A stretch of DNA of 6,884 nucleotides from Nanobdellota archaeon (GCA_030691925.1 JAUYDG010000006.1:1-6884); one strand, 5' to 3'. Shown: positions 1 to 5,299, counted from the stretch's first letter. Program-made: numbers and translations. Notes: generated by a model from the letters alone, not told the origin.

Positions 1-41
1 TTTTCATAGTACAACTTAAAGAAATTTGTCCGGGCTTTCAA
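1..41 (-). CDS. Possible 5' end of a downstream leftward gene (partial, TTG start)
   Basis: After the Elp3 stop codon the minus strand carries GGTGGG (51-56) nine bases before a TTG codon at 41-39, and the frame stays open to the window edge (MKARTNFFKLYYE...). TTG starts behind GAGGT-type SD sites are used by two other genes here (4266 and 5308), so the arrangement is plausible. No T-run separates it from Elp3, which would fit co-transcription. It is also exactly in frame with Elp3, so it could instead be an Elp3 continuation cut off by the TAA at 69-71. Only 13 codons are visible and no family can be recognised. The missing Elp3 acetyltransferase domain could be encoded here, but nothing in the sequence proves it. 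Confidence 0.3.
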   Translation of the reverse strand, partial: MKARTNFFKLYYE

Positions 42-68
42 GACATTTTTCCCACCCAAAATTTTAAC

Positions 69-1478
69 TTATGCCGTAGAGTTATTTATAGTTTCGATAT
101 ACTTTTTTATATAATCATCTTTTGTCTTCCGCTTGTATTGCATTATATACCTTGGGTGTTCGAGAATTTTTATATTTTCAAAATCTATTTTTTTCCCTCT
201 CGGCTCCCTGCACCTTATGCAGCTACACTTGATATTGCTTTCCTGCATGAACTCTTGCACCTTCTGCCTAAGGTTAGTTATGCCGACACCAGCTTCCGTA
301 ACTTTTGTAGGGATGTCTCTTTGTATCCTTAAAACACGGCAGAATTTTGGGATGCTCTTTTTAGCTTCAGCTATTATCTTGACTGCTTCTTCTGTTGTTA
401 AAGGAACATACTCTTTTTTCTTCCAAATATCATAAAGCTTGGTGCCTTTCAAAACCATGCAAGGGTAGATCTTCAATGCATCAGGCATGAAATCTTGATT
501 AGAAAAAAGCTCTTTGAACATCTGAACGTCCCTTTCTGGATTTGAGCCTGATAACCCGGGCATCATATGATAGCCTATTTTCAAGAAAGAGTCTTTCAAA
601 AGCTGAGTAGCCCTTACAGAATCTTCTACATCGTGCCCTCTTTCCATCTTTTCCAGAACTTCATCGTATACAGACTGTACTCCTAATTCTACCCTTGTAA
701 CACCAAGTTTTAACATTTCATCTATCTCTTTTTTTCCACAATAGTCAGGCCTCGTTTCTACGCACAATGCCACGCATCTTAACTTTGCTTTTTCATTTTT
801 CTTTTGCTCTATTCCCAGATTACATTTCCCTTTTAGTTTCAAAACTTTCTTCTTGATACTTTCCCCTCTTTTTTTGTCATTAATGTCTCCTGGAAGCTCA
901 AAGAATTTTTTGAACTTCTCAAACTGCAAGACGCCTTTTTTGTAAAACATTTTTCCAAAGTCGTCGAGGGCTTTGAAAGCGTACTTCACAAATTCTTCCT
1001 GATAAACTTTCGGAAAAGAGGGGAACGTTCCACCCATGACTATAAGCTCTACTTTGTCAGGAACCCTGTCCATCAAGACATACTGCTCCAAGCGGTTAAA
1101 AACCTGCAAATAAGGATCATAAAAGTTTCTTATAGCCCTCATAGTTGCCGGCTCCCTGCCTGTATAGCTTTGAGGAACATCCCCAAAATAAGATTCAGGG
1201 CCCCCGGGGCAGGTTACGCACTTACCATGCGGGCACTTCATAGGCTTTGTCATTATTGCAACGACAGAAACGCCGGAAATAGTCCTGGCAGGCTTTGTGA
1301 TAAGGTGTTTGAGCTTACCAGCCTGTTTATCATTTGCGTGGCAAAGTATCTGGATTATCGAAGGAAAAACCTTAGGCTTATATTTTCTTGCTAGCTCCCT
1401 CCTAAATTTTAGAGCTTCTGCCAGGTCAAGCTTTTTCTCAATAATCCCCTGTATGAGCTCTTGATAGTATTCTTCCAT
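69..1478 (-). CDS. elp3: Elp3-like tRNA U34 radical SAM enzyme lacking the C-terminal GNAT domain
   Basis: This is an archaeal Elp3, the catalytic protein that starts carboxymethyl-type modification of wobble uridine 34 in tRNA. Residue numbers count from a TTG at 1487; the ATG at 1478 (MEEYYQEL...) is preferred and drops three residues. The N-terminal tRNA-binding part leads into the 4Fe-4S radical SAM motif CPHGKCVTC (C85, C90, C93) and the Elp3 signature GGPESYFGDVPQSYTGREPA (95-114), then MRAIRNFYDPYLQVFNRLEQ. CVETRPDYC (242-250), GVTRVELGVQSVYDEVL (262-278) and GYHMMPGLSGSNP (305-317) are also typical. A cysteine cluster C421-X-C423-X2-C426 followed by RE marks the linker that normally precedes the acetyltransferase. 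About 45 lysine-rich residues follow and then a stop: the GNAT domain, with its usual SGGTE and FLSFED-like start, is absent. A lysine-rich insert (about 175-235) lies within the radical SAM part. Full-length archaeal Elp3 is usually over 500 residues; this one has 469. Identity as Elp3 is near certain; activity without the GNAT domain is open. Confidence 0.93.
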   Translation of the reverse strand: MEEYYQELIQGIIEKKLDLAEALKFRRELARKYKPKVFPSIIQILCHANDKQAGKLKHLITKPARTISGVSVVAIMTKPMKCPHGKCVTCPGGPESYFGDVPQSYTGREPATMRAIRNFYDPYLQVFNRLEQYVLMDRVPDKVELIVMGGTFPSFPKVYQEEFVKYAFKALDDFGKMFYKKGVLQFEKFKKFFELPGDINDKKRGESIKKKVLKLKGKCNLGIEQKKNEKAKLRCVALCVETRPDYCGKKEIDEMLKLGVTRVELGVQSVYDEVLEKMERGHDVEDSVRATQLLKDSFLKIGYHMMPGLSGSNPERDVQMFKELFSNQDFMPDALKIYPCMVLKGTKLYDIWKKKEYVPLTTEEAVKIIAEAKKSIPKFCRVLRIQRDIPTKVTEAGVGITNLRQKVQEFMQESNIKCSCIRCREPRGKKIDFENIKILEHPRYIMQYKRKTKDDYIKKYIETINNSTA

Positions 1479-1507
1479 CCTTATCAAAAATAGCCTAATT
1501 TAGTAAG

Positions 1508-1520
1508 ATTTTTAAATTTG
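1508..1520. promoter_or_regulatory. Divergent, near-palindromic TATA element shared by elp3 and the PRTase gene
   Basis: The gap between the divergent genes contains ATTTTTAAATTTG. Its TTTAAA core (1511-1516) is a palindrome centred about 24.5 nt before the ATG at 1538 and about 26.5 nt before the TTG at 1487 (35.5 nt before the ATG at 1478). These are the archaeal TATA-to-start-site distances, so one element could drive both directions with leaderless or very short-leader transcripts. Neither gene has a well-spaced SD site. Assignment rests on spacing alone. Confidence 0.55.
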
Positions 1521-1537
1521 TTTGATTCTCTGTTAGT

Positions 1538-1915
1538 ATGGCACCAGAAAAGCTTCTAGTCTCCTGGATTGAAATCAATGATCACGCAGACTTGTTAACC
1601 AAACAGATAAAGGGCAGCAAGACCAAGTTTTCAAAAATATTCGCAATCCCGAGAGGCGGGCTAGTCCTAGGCGTGATGCTCTCCCACAGGCTTGGCATAC
1701 CGATGGCAAAGGAACAAGACGGGCAGAGCGACACCTTGATAGTGGACGAGATATGGGACACCGGGAAGACAGCAATACAATACTGTGCGAAAGGCCAGAA
1801 GTTTGCGTGCATACACTTCAAACCAGAAGCCAACAAGACCGACAAGAAGCCAGACTTCTACTGCTCGGAAACAGACGCCTGGGTGAACTATCCCTGGGAA
1901 TGCGCAGAAAAATAG
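1538..1915 (+). CDS. Compact phosphoribosyltransferase (COG2236 / xanthine-guanine PRTase-like)
   Basis: A small type I phosphoribosyltransferase, probably transferring the PRPP ribosyl phosphate to a purine-type base in nucleotide salvage, in the cytosol. The PRPP loop IPRGGLVLGVMLSHRLGIPM (37-56) is followed by the signature LIVDEIWDTGKT (67-78), where D70/E71 are the acidic pair and DTGKT binds the 5'-phosphate. The C-terminal DAWVNYPWE (113-121) is like the W(I/V)-x-x-P-W-E ending of archaeal and bacterial Gpt-like enzymes. At 125 residues it is short: the flexible loop between the PRPP loop and the signature is about ten residues, and the C-terminal hood is minimal. Base specificity cannot be read from the sequence. 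The ATG at 1538 lies about 25 nt from a TATA core with no SD site, suggesting a leaderless mRNA. It is divergent from elp3 and 53 nt before an RDD gene with its own promoter, so probably monocistronic. Confidence 0.85.
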   Translation: MAPEKLLVSWIEINDHADLLTKQIKGSKTKFSKIFAIPRGGLVLGVMLSHRLGIPMAKEQDGQSDTLIVDEIWDTGKTAIQYCAKGQKFACIHFKPEANKTDKKPDFYCSETDAWVNYPWECAEK

Positions 1916-1935
1916 TTTCAAAAAATTAACGCAAA

Positions 1936-1946
1936 CTTTTATAAAC
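1936..1946 (+). promoter_or_regulatory. TATA box of the RDD-sppA operon
   Basis: CTTTTATAAAC, with TATAAA at 1940-1945, is centred 26.5 nt before the ATG at 1969. That places transcription start at or next to the start codon, i.e. a leaderless mRNA. No SD site precedes the ATG. TTTATAAAC recurs exactly at 3591-3599 and as TTATAAAC at 3651-3658, suggesting the local promoter consensus. Confidence 0.75.
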
Positions 1947-1968
1947 TTTTCAAACCTTATCCTTTAAC

Positions 1969-2454
1969 ATGAAACTGAAGGTGAGCCTCTACCCAGCACC
2001 AATATGGAAGAGGGCGTTAGCTTACGTGATTGACGTATTCGTTGTCAACCTGATCATAGTTATGCCCTTCCAGAAAGTACTGGAAGACCTGGGCAAGGGA
2101 TTAGTAAACAAAGGCTTCTTCGAAACCTACAAGCTGCTGTTACAGACAGACTTAAGGGTGTTACTCCCCAAACTATTCATGATATTCACAGTGGTATCAT
2201 TCCTTTCAGTCCTGTACTGGGCGATACTGGAATACAAGATAGGGCAAAGCGTGGGAAAGATACTTTTCAACATATACGTCAAGTCACAGGCAGAAAAGCT
2301 TACATTCTGGCAATGCTTCTTAAGGAACGTAACAAAAGTCTCCACACTGCCATTAGTACTTGACGCAAGCTACATGATATTCACAAGAGGCTACCAAAGG
2401 TATTTTGAAAAGCTGAGCAAAACTTTCGTAGCAGAACCGAGGTACACACTATGA
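1969..2454 (+). CDS. RDD family integral membrane protein
   Basis: A 161-residue membrane protein of the RDD family (Pfam RDD), whose members are small proteins with about three transmembrane helices; the role of most is unknown, and some are linked to ion tolerance or transport. The N-terminal signature is KRALAYVIDVFVVNLIIV (14-31), with the conserved Arg15 and Asp22. Helices are predicted at about 17-34, 67-86 and 121-138. The middle motif EYKIGQSVGKILFNIYV (88-104) matches the family G-x-S/T-x-G-K pattern, and the C-terminal RGYQRYFEKLSKTFV (140-154) corresponds to the QR-x-x-D-x-x-xxT-x-V ending. The gene is the first of a two-gene operon: its CTA-TGA end overlaps the sppA ATG by four bases, so translation is probably coupled. 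The pairing suggests a membrane partner, chaperone or substrate for the peptidase, which is inference. Confidence 0.88.
   Translation: MKLKVSLYPAPIWKRALAYVIDVFVVNLIIVMPFQKVLEDLGKGLVNKGFFETYKLLLQTDLRVLLPKLFMIFTVVSFLSVLYWAILEYKIGQSVGKILFNIYVKSQAEKLTFWQCFLRNVTKVSTLPLVLDASYMIFTRGYQRYFEKLSKTFVAEPRYTL
2439..2443 (+). promoter_or_regulatory. SD site for the sppA-like gene inside the RDD gene
   Basis: GAGGT lies seven bases before the ATG at 2451, within the last codons of the RDD gene. It supports this start and SD-dependent initiation or re-initiation for the second gene of the operon, in contrast to the leaderless first gene. Confidence 0.7.
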
Positions 2455-3407
2455 GAGAAAAAATAAAGGAAGCAGCCAAGAAAAGCAAATGGGGGACAGT
2501 CATAACAGTCCTTTTAGGCCTGTGGCTCCTGGCATTTGCCATATCATACTTGCTAACAGGGGGGACCCCTTCAGTAGTCAGGGAAGACAAGATAGTATTC
2601 ATCCCGATATACGGATTCATATCATCAGACGGCTCATCAACGATGCCTTTCGGCGGAGAATCTACGACATCCGCACAGATAGTCGACTACCTCCAGCAGG
2701 CAGAAAAAGACGACAGCATAAAAGGGATAATAATCGAGATAAACAGCGGCGGAGGAACAGTCGTGGCAACAAAGGAGATAGAAACTGCAGTAAAAAAAGC
2801 AAAGGAAAAAAAGCCTGTAGTCGCATGGATAAGGGAAGCTGGAGCATCAGGAGCATACTGGATAGCATCAAGCGCTAACAAGATAGTCGCTGACCCGATG
2901 AGCGTAACAGGAAGCATAGGAGTAACGAGCTCATACTTAGAATTTACCGGTCTCATGGAAAAATATGGCATAGGCTACGAACAGCTCACTGCAGGAAAAT
3001 ACAAAGACACAGGAAGCCCGTTCAGGGAGCTTAAAGAAGATGAAAAAAAAATACTACAGGACAAGCTAAACATAATACATGAAAACTTCATCAACACTGT
3101 GGCAGAGAACAGAGGCGTATCAAAAGAAAAGGTAAAAGGGCTGGCTACAGGAATGTACTCACTAGGCCAAGAATTTTACGAAGCGGGCCTTGTAGACTAC
3201 TTAGGTGGAAAGGAAGAAGCGATAAAAATAGCAAAAGAACTGGCAGGAATAAAAGAAGCCAAACTGGTGAAATTCGAGAAAAAAACAAGCATACTTGACG
3301 TGCTGTCAAGGCTTTCCGCTGATGCGTTCTACTACATGGGAAGAGGGATAGGAGCAGAGCTCCAAAGCAAAGCAGAAGTTTCCAAGCCTGTAGAAATAAT
3401 AGCCTAA
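2451..3407 (+). CDS. sppA: SppA-like signal peptide peptidase, S49 family
   Basis: A membrane-anchored serine protease of family S49, the short archaeal/Bacillus SppA form, which degrades signal peptides left after protein export. One transmembrane anchor (about 15-36) follows a lysine-rich N-terminus, so the catalytic domain should face outward. IVFIPIYGFISSD (48-60) starts the domain. INSGGGTVVATKEI (97-110) forms the oxyanion/substrate strand. REAGASGAYWIASSA (128-142) carries the nucleophile, Ser133. The loop AGKYKDTGSPFREL (181-194) contains Lys185, 52 residues after the serine; this is the spacing of the known Ser/Lys dyads in Bacillus SppA (147/199) and Thermococcus SppA (162/214). VTGSIGV (152-158) and the C-terminal GLVDYLGGKEEA (246-257) are also typical. 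At 318 residues it is normal for the single-domain form. It overlaps the RDD gene by ATGA, and a T-run follows the stop. All catalytic features are intact. Confidence 0.95.
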   Translation: MREKIKEAAKKSKWGTVITVLLGLWLLAFAISYLLTGGTPSVVREDKIVFIPIYGFISSDGSSTMPFGGESTTSAQIVDYLQQAEKDDSIKGIIIEINSGGGTVVATKEIETAVKKAKEKKPVVAWIREAGASGAYWIASSANKIVADPMSVTGSIGVTSSYLEFTGLMEKYGIGYEQLTAGKYKDTGSPFRELKEDEKKILQDKLNIIHENFINTVAENRGVSKEKVKGLATGMYSLGQEFYEAGLVDYLGGKEEAIKIAKELAGIKEAKLVKFEKKTSILDVLSRLSADAFYYMGRGIGAELQSKAEVSKPVEIIA

Positions 3408-3408
3408 A

Positions 3409-3425
3409 TTTTTTAAAATTCTTTA
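3409..3425 (+). terminator. T-rich archaeal terminator after the sppA-like gene
   Basis: Six T residues begin two bases after the TAA stop, and a second T-rich tract (TTCTTTATTG) follows. Archaeal RNA polymerase terminates at such T-runs without needing a hairpin. It probably ends the RDD-sppA transcript. Confidence 0.55.
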
Positions 3426-3521
3426 TTGTATCTGGTCACTAATAATTGTTCACCTGACAAAAAAAGTGAATATACTTAGACCTTTCATATCCTATAGAAC
3501 TCTTACTGAATGATTATAAAA

Positions 3522-3553
3522 CCCTGGGAAGATGCCGAAGCACCTTCCTGGGG
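3522..3553 (+). ncRNA. Stable hairpin, candidate structured RNA
   Basis: Ten consecutive pairs join 3522-3531 (CCCTGGGAAG) to 3544-3553 (CTTCCTGGGG), with two G-U wobbles. After an A/C mismatch, three more pairs (TGC/GCA) close a CGAA loop at 3536-3539. On the minus strand the wobbles become C/A mismatches, so the fold favours transcription from the plus strand, although the minus-strand loop would be the stable C(UUCG)G tetraloop. No T-run follows on the plus strand, so it does not look like an ordinary terminator. A TATA-like AATATACT at 3469-3476 predicts a start near 3499, just upstream. The RNA family is not recognised. Confidence 0.35.
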
Positions 3554-3590
3554 AAAAAAGAGGTGATACTAAAAAGGGATAAACAGCTCC

Positions 3591-3599
3591 TTTATAAAC
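3591..3599 (+). promoter_or_regulatory. TATA box, upstream promoter of the YrdC operon or of a small RNA
   Basis: TTTATAAAC is identical to the core of the RDD-sppA promoter. It predicts a transcription start near 3621, giving a leader of about 65 nt to the YrdC gene, or a short separate transcript. It stands 60 bp upstream of the nearer TATA box at 3651-3658, so the operon may have two tandem promoters. Confidence 0.45.
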
Positions 3600-3650
3600 C
3601 TTTCGGTCTGTTTCCATTTCGAAGTGGTTACACCATAATAAAGAAAAATG

Positions 3651-3658
3651 TTATAAAC
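3651..3658 (+). promoter_or_regulatory. Proximal TATA box of the YrdC operon
   Basis: TTATAAAC (TATAAA at 3652-3657), preceded by the purine-rich AAGAAAAATG that suits a TFB recognition element, is centred about 32 nt before the ATG at 3687. It predicts a leader of about six nucleotides. No SD site with normal spacing precedes the ATG. Confidence 0.65.
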
Positions 3659-3686
3659 TATAGGCATTTTTTAGATTAAAAGAGCA

Positions 3687-4247
3687 ATGGCCAAGATAAT
3701 AAAACTGGAAAAAATAAAAGAAAAAGAGATAATAAAAGCGATAAAACAGGGAAAAATAATAATCTACCCAACAGACACGGTATACGGCATAGGATGCGAC
3801 GCCCTAAACAGCGACTCAGTCCTGAAAATAAGGATGATGAAAGGAAGGGACGCAGAAAAGCCATTCTCGGTAATAGCGCCATCAAAAAAATGGGTCTGCA
3901 AAAACTTCGAAGTGAACAACTCATACATACAAAAGCTCCCCGGGCCGTTCACATTCATACTAAAAGCAAAAAAAGAAAAGCTCGTATCCAACCAAGTGAG
4001 CGACTCAAACCTGATAGCAGTAAGGATTCCAGACCACCCGATAACAGGCATAATACAAAAAGCCAACACCCCATTCGTGACAACAAGCCTGAACATGTCA
4101 GGAGAGCAAACGATAAGCGACATAAAAAAAATACCTAACAAGATGCAAAAACAGGCGGACATAATAATAGACGCAGGGATACTGATAAGCAAGCCGTCAA
4201 CAATAATAGACCTAACCGGAAAAATAGCAAGAATAATACCCAGGTAA
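3687..4247 (+). CDS. YrdC/TsaC-like L-threonylcarbamoyladenylate synthase
   Basis: A YrdC-domain enzyme that makes threonylcarbamoyl-AMP from threonine, bicarbonate and ATP, the first step of the universal t6A37 modification of ANN-decoding tRNAs, in the cytosol. Family motifs in order are IIIYPTDTVYGIGCDA (24-39), the KGRDAEKPFSV block (52-62) with the basic residues that bind nucleotide, LPGPFTFIL (84-92), AVRIPDHP (111-118), TTSLNMSG (132-139) with the conserved S-x-N, and IIDAG...KPSTIIDLTG (160-178). At 186 residues it is the single-domain TsaC form without the C-terminal Sua5 domain. The ATG gives a lysine-rich N-terminus just before the YrdC core, and a TATA box about 32 nt upstream supports it. 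It heads an operon with two membrane-protein genes, the first starting 18 nt downstream. Codon use is extreme: only 2 of 186 codons end in T. The alternative is a YciO-type paralogue; the KGR and S-x-N motifs favour synthase. Confidence 0.92.
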   Translation: MAKIIKLEKIKEKEIIKAIKQGKIIIYPTDTVYGIGCDALNSDSVLKIRMMKGRDAEKPFSVIAPSKKWVCKNFEVNNSYIQKLPGPFTFILKAKKEKLVSNQVSDSNLIAVRIPDHPITGIIQKANTPFVTTSLNMSGEQTISDIKKIPNKMQKQADIIIDAGILISKPSTIIDLTGKIARIIPR

Positions 4248-4252
4248 AAAAA

Positions 4253-4258
4253 GAGGTT
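4253..4258 (+). promoter_or_regulatory. SD site that sets the TTG start at 4266
   Basis: GAGGTT in the 18-nt gap after the YrdC gene ends seven bases before the TTG at 4266. The next in-frame ATG would remove the first transmembrane helix, so the SD site decides the TTG start. Confidence 0.7.
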
Positions 4259-4265
4259 TTAGAAA

Positions 4266-4832
4266 TTGAAGCACCTATGGCCTAAAATAAACAAGGTAAC
4301 TTTCTTCTTCCTGTCATTCTTCCTGATAACGCTGTTCTCGACAATGCTCTTCACTACAAAACACACTCTGGCATACGTACTAGTCATAATTGGCGTGGCA
4401 ATCCTAGCAATAGGCCTGCTGGAAGAGAAGAAAAAGCTGAAACACGAAAGATACACAATAGCCAAGGAAGTTGAAGTGATAATAGCGGTGCCGATAGCCG
4501 CGATACTGACATTCATCATAAGCACGAGAATAGAGCTAAGCTACGGGGCAGTAGGGCCGGTAATAGCAGCAGGCTTGGTAGGCTTCATAGGGTCATTCCT
4601 TAAAAACTACAAGCTAGCCAACCCGATATACGCCGGAGCCTTCGCAGGGATGAGCTCAGCAACACTGTTCCCTAACCCCTGGCTTGTATGCCTGGCAGGG
4701 CTGATAGCAGGATGCGTCTTTGTGCTGTCGCACGAGATATACAACCAGACTGGAGGAACATTGGGAACGATAGCATTTAGCGGAGTGAACATAGCAAAAA
4801 AAATTGCGGAAACAATAGGAGGGCTACTATGA
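4266..4832 (+). CDS. Polytopic membrane protein, first of a paralogous pair (unknown function)
   Basis: I do not recognise the family. The product has 188 residues with hydrophobic segments at about 11-31, 35-52, 71-86, 94-112, 117-135 and 139-156, and a Gly-rich C-terminal segment (163-178) that may be a further or re-entrant helix. A charged stretch, EEKKKLKHERYTIAKE (53-68), separates the first hairpin from the rest. From about residue 94 it aligns with the whole of the next gene: GPVIAAGLVGFI, NPIYAGAFAGMSSA (119-132), a proline/asparagine turn (PNP), and GGTLGTIAF (163-171). Small residues in the helices and conserved polar N-P-x-Y and GG-x-LGT motifs suggest a channel, transporter or exporter half, which is inference. 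The TTG start is fixed by GAGGTT upstream. It is probably co-transcribed with the YrdC gene and overlaps the next gene by ATGA. Confidence 0.85.
   Translation: MKHLWPKINKVTFFFLSFFLITLFSTMLFTTKHTLAYVLVIIGVAILAIGLLEEKKKLKHERYTIAKEVEVIIAVPIAAILTFIISTRIELSYGAVGPVIAAGLVGFIGSFLKNYKLANPIYAGAFAGMSSATLFPNPWLVCLAGLIAGCVFVLSHEIYNQTGGTLGTIAFSGVNIAKKIAETIGGLL
4818..4823 (+). promoter_or_regulatory. SD site for the second membrane-protein gene
   Basis: GGAGGG lies five bases before the ATG at 4829, inside the last codons of the preceding gene. It supports both this start and coupled, balanced synthesis of the two paralogues. Confidence 0.7.
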
Positions 4833-5248
4833 ACTTCCTAGCAATCCTACTATTGAGCGTAGCAGCCGCACTAATAACCTACGACTTAAACAACAAGCAC
4901 AAGCTAGGCCCGGTAAGGGCATCATCGCTAGTATCGCTCATCTTTGGGCTTATAGTATACTTCCTGAAAATCAACCCGATATACGGAGCAGCCGTGATGG
5001 GAGCAAGCTTCGCAGCAATGAGCACAGACAAAGTCATACCCAACAAGGTGCTGATGACAATATGCGGGATAATATTCTCTTTAGTGTTCTTCAATCTAAG
5101 CAGCGAATCATTCGCAGGATTCGGAGGAAGGCTAGGGACAACAGCATGCATATCAGTGATCATGACCCTTGGAATGATAAAAATGATAGGCGGATGCAGG
5201 AAATACCACAGGATGCTGCAATGCGGCAGAAAGAAAATATTTAAATAA
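4829..5248 (+). CDS. Small polytopic membrane protein, second of a paralogous pair (unknown function)
   Basis: The family is not recognised. The product has 139 residues with hydrophobic segments at about 2-17, 30-46, 49-66, 73-90 and 103-121, and a basic, Cys-containing tail (about 122-139; C123 and C132) that by the positive-inside rule should be cytoplasmic. It resembles the C-terminal two-thirds of the upstream protein: LGPV (26-29), NPIYGAAVMGASFAAMS (49-65) against NPIYAGAFAGMSSA, IPNKVL against FPNPWL, and GGRLGTTA (99-106) against GGTLGTIA. The upstream copy carries an extra N-terminal two-helix hairpin. The four-base overlap and shared motifs suggest a hetero-oligomer, as with other split membrane transporters; this is inference. 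The start is supported by GGAGGG five bases upstream. Its 3' end contains an A/T element that may be the promoter of the next gene. Confidence 0.85.
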   Translation: MNFLAILLLSVAAALITYDLNNKHKLGPVRASSLVSLIFGLIVYFLKINPIYGAAVMGASFAAMSTDKVIPNKVLMTICGIIFSLVFFNLSSESFAGFGGRLGTTACISVIMTLGMIKMIGGCRKYHRMLQCGRKKIFK

Positions 5249-5250
5249 TA
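5236..5250 (+). promoter_or_regulatory. TATA-like element for the envelope-protein gene, overlapping the upstream 3' end
   Basis: AATATTTAAATAATA spans the last codons and stop of the upstream gene. It would place a transcription start near 5270, leaving a leader of about 38 nt that contains the GAGGTG SD site. A second A/T block at 5278-5290 is too close to the SD site to serve. Read-through from the YrdC operon is an alternative. Confidence 0.4.
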
Positions 5251-5293
5251 CCGAATATCATTCTTAACTAAAATAATAAAAAATATAAATATT

Positions 5294-5299
5294 GAGGTG
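5294..5299 (+). promoter_or_regulatory. SD site that sets the TTG start at 5308
   Basis: GAGGTG lies eight bases before the TTG at 5308. The TTG is needed to include the signal peptide, since no in-frame ATG occurs in the first 80 codons. Confidence 0.75.

Larger units (their letters stand above)
3408..3686. other. 279-nt gene-free gap with hairpin and stacked TATA-like elements
   Basis: This is the longest stretch without a convincing gene. It holds the T-run terminator (3409-3425), a weak TATA-like AATATACT (3469-3476), a 10-bp hairpin with an inner stem (3522-3553), TTTATAAAC (3591-3599) and the TTATAAAC promoter of the YrdC gene (3651-3658). Two small frames exist, 18 codons from 3510 and 38 codons from a GTG at 3563. 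The longer one has 15 T-ending codons, unlike every plus-strand gene here, so I do not call it. No tRNA fold and no complete C/D-box pattern could be found by eye. Confidence 0.6.

Noticed and set aside
133..435. Open frame on the plus strand opposite elp3
   Set aside because: It lies entirely within the well-supported elp3 gene on the other strand, is Cys/Phe/Leu-rich without motifs, and is an antisense shadow.
3522..3553. Hairpin as a bacterial-type terminator for a minus-strand transcript (TTTTAT follows on that strand)
   Set aside because: On the minus strand the stem has an internal C/A double mismatch, and there is no minus-strand gene upstream of it to terminate.
3500..3570. CTGA and TGAT motifs suggesting a C/D-box RNA
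   Set aside because: No properly ordered C, D', C' and D set; only isolated matches to short, common motifs.
3601..3645. TTTCGAAG with flanking CCA/TGG resembling a tRNA T-arm
   Set aside because: The stem and loop lengths do not fit a T-arm, and no acceptor, D-arm or anticodon arm could be built around it.
3563..3679. 38-codon frame starting with GTG (VILKRDKQLLYKPFGL...) just upstream of the YrdC gene
   Set aside because: Fifteen of 38 codons end in T, unlike every plus-strand gene here; it overlaps both TATA boxes and resembles no family I recognise. Probably chance.
3764..4192. Long open frame antisense to the YrdC gene
   Set aside because: The absence of T-ending codons in the YrdC gene lowers antisense stop frequency, which makes long shadows likely; its own sequence shows no family motif.
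4829..5248. Membrane pair as a YjjP/YjjB or ThrE-type split exporter
   Set aside because: Split organisation is similar, but I could not find the ThrE family signatures, so the name is not justified.
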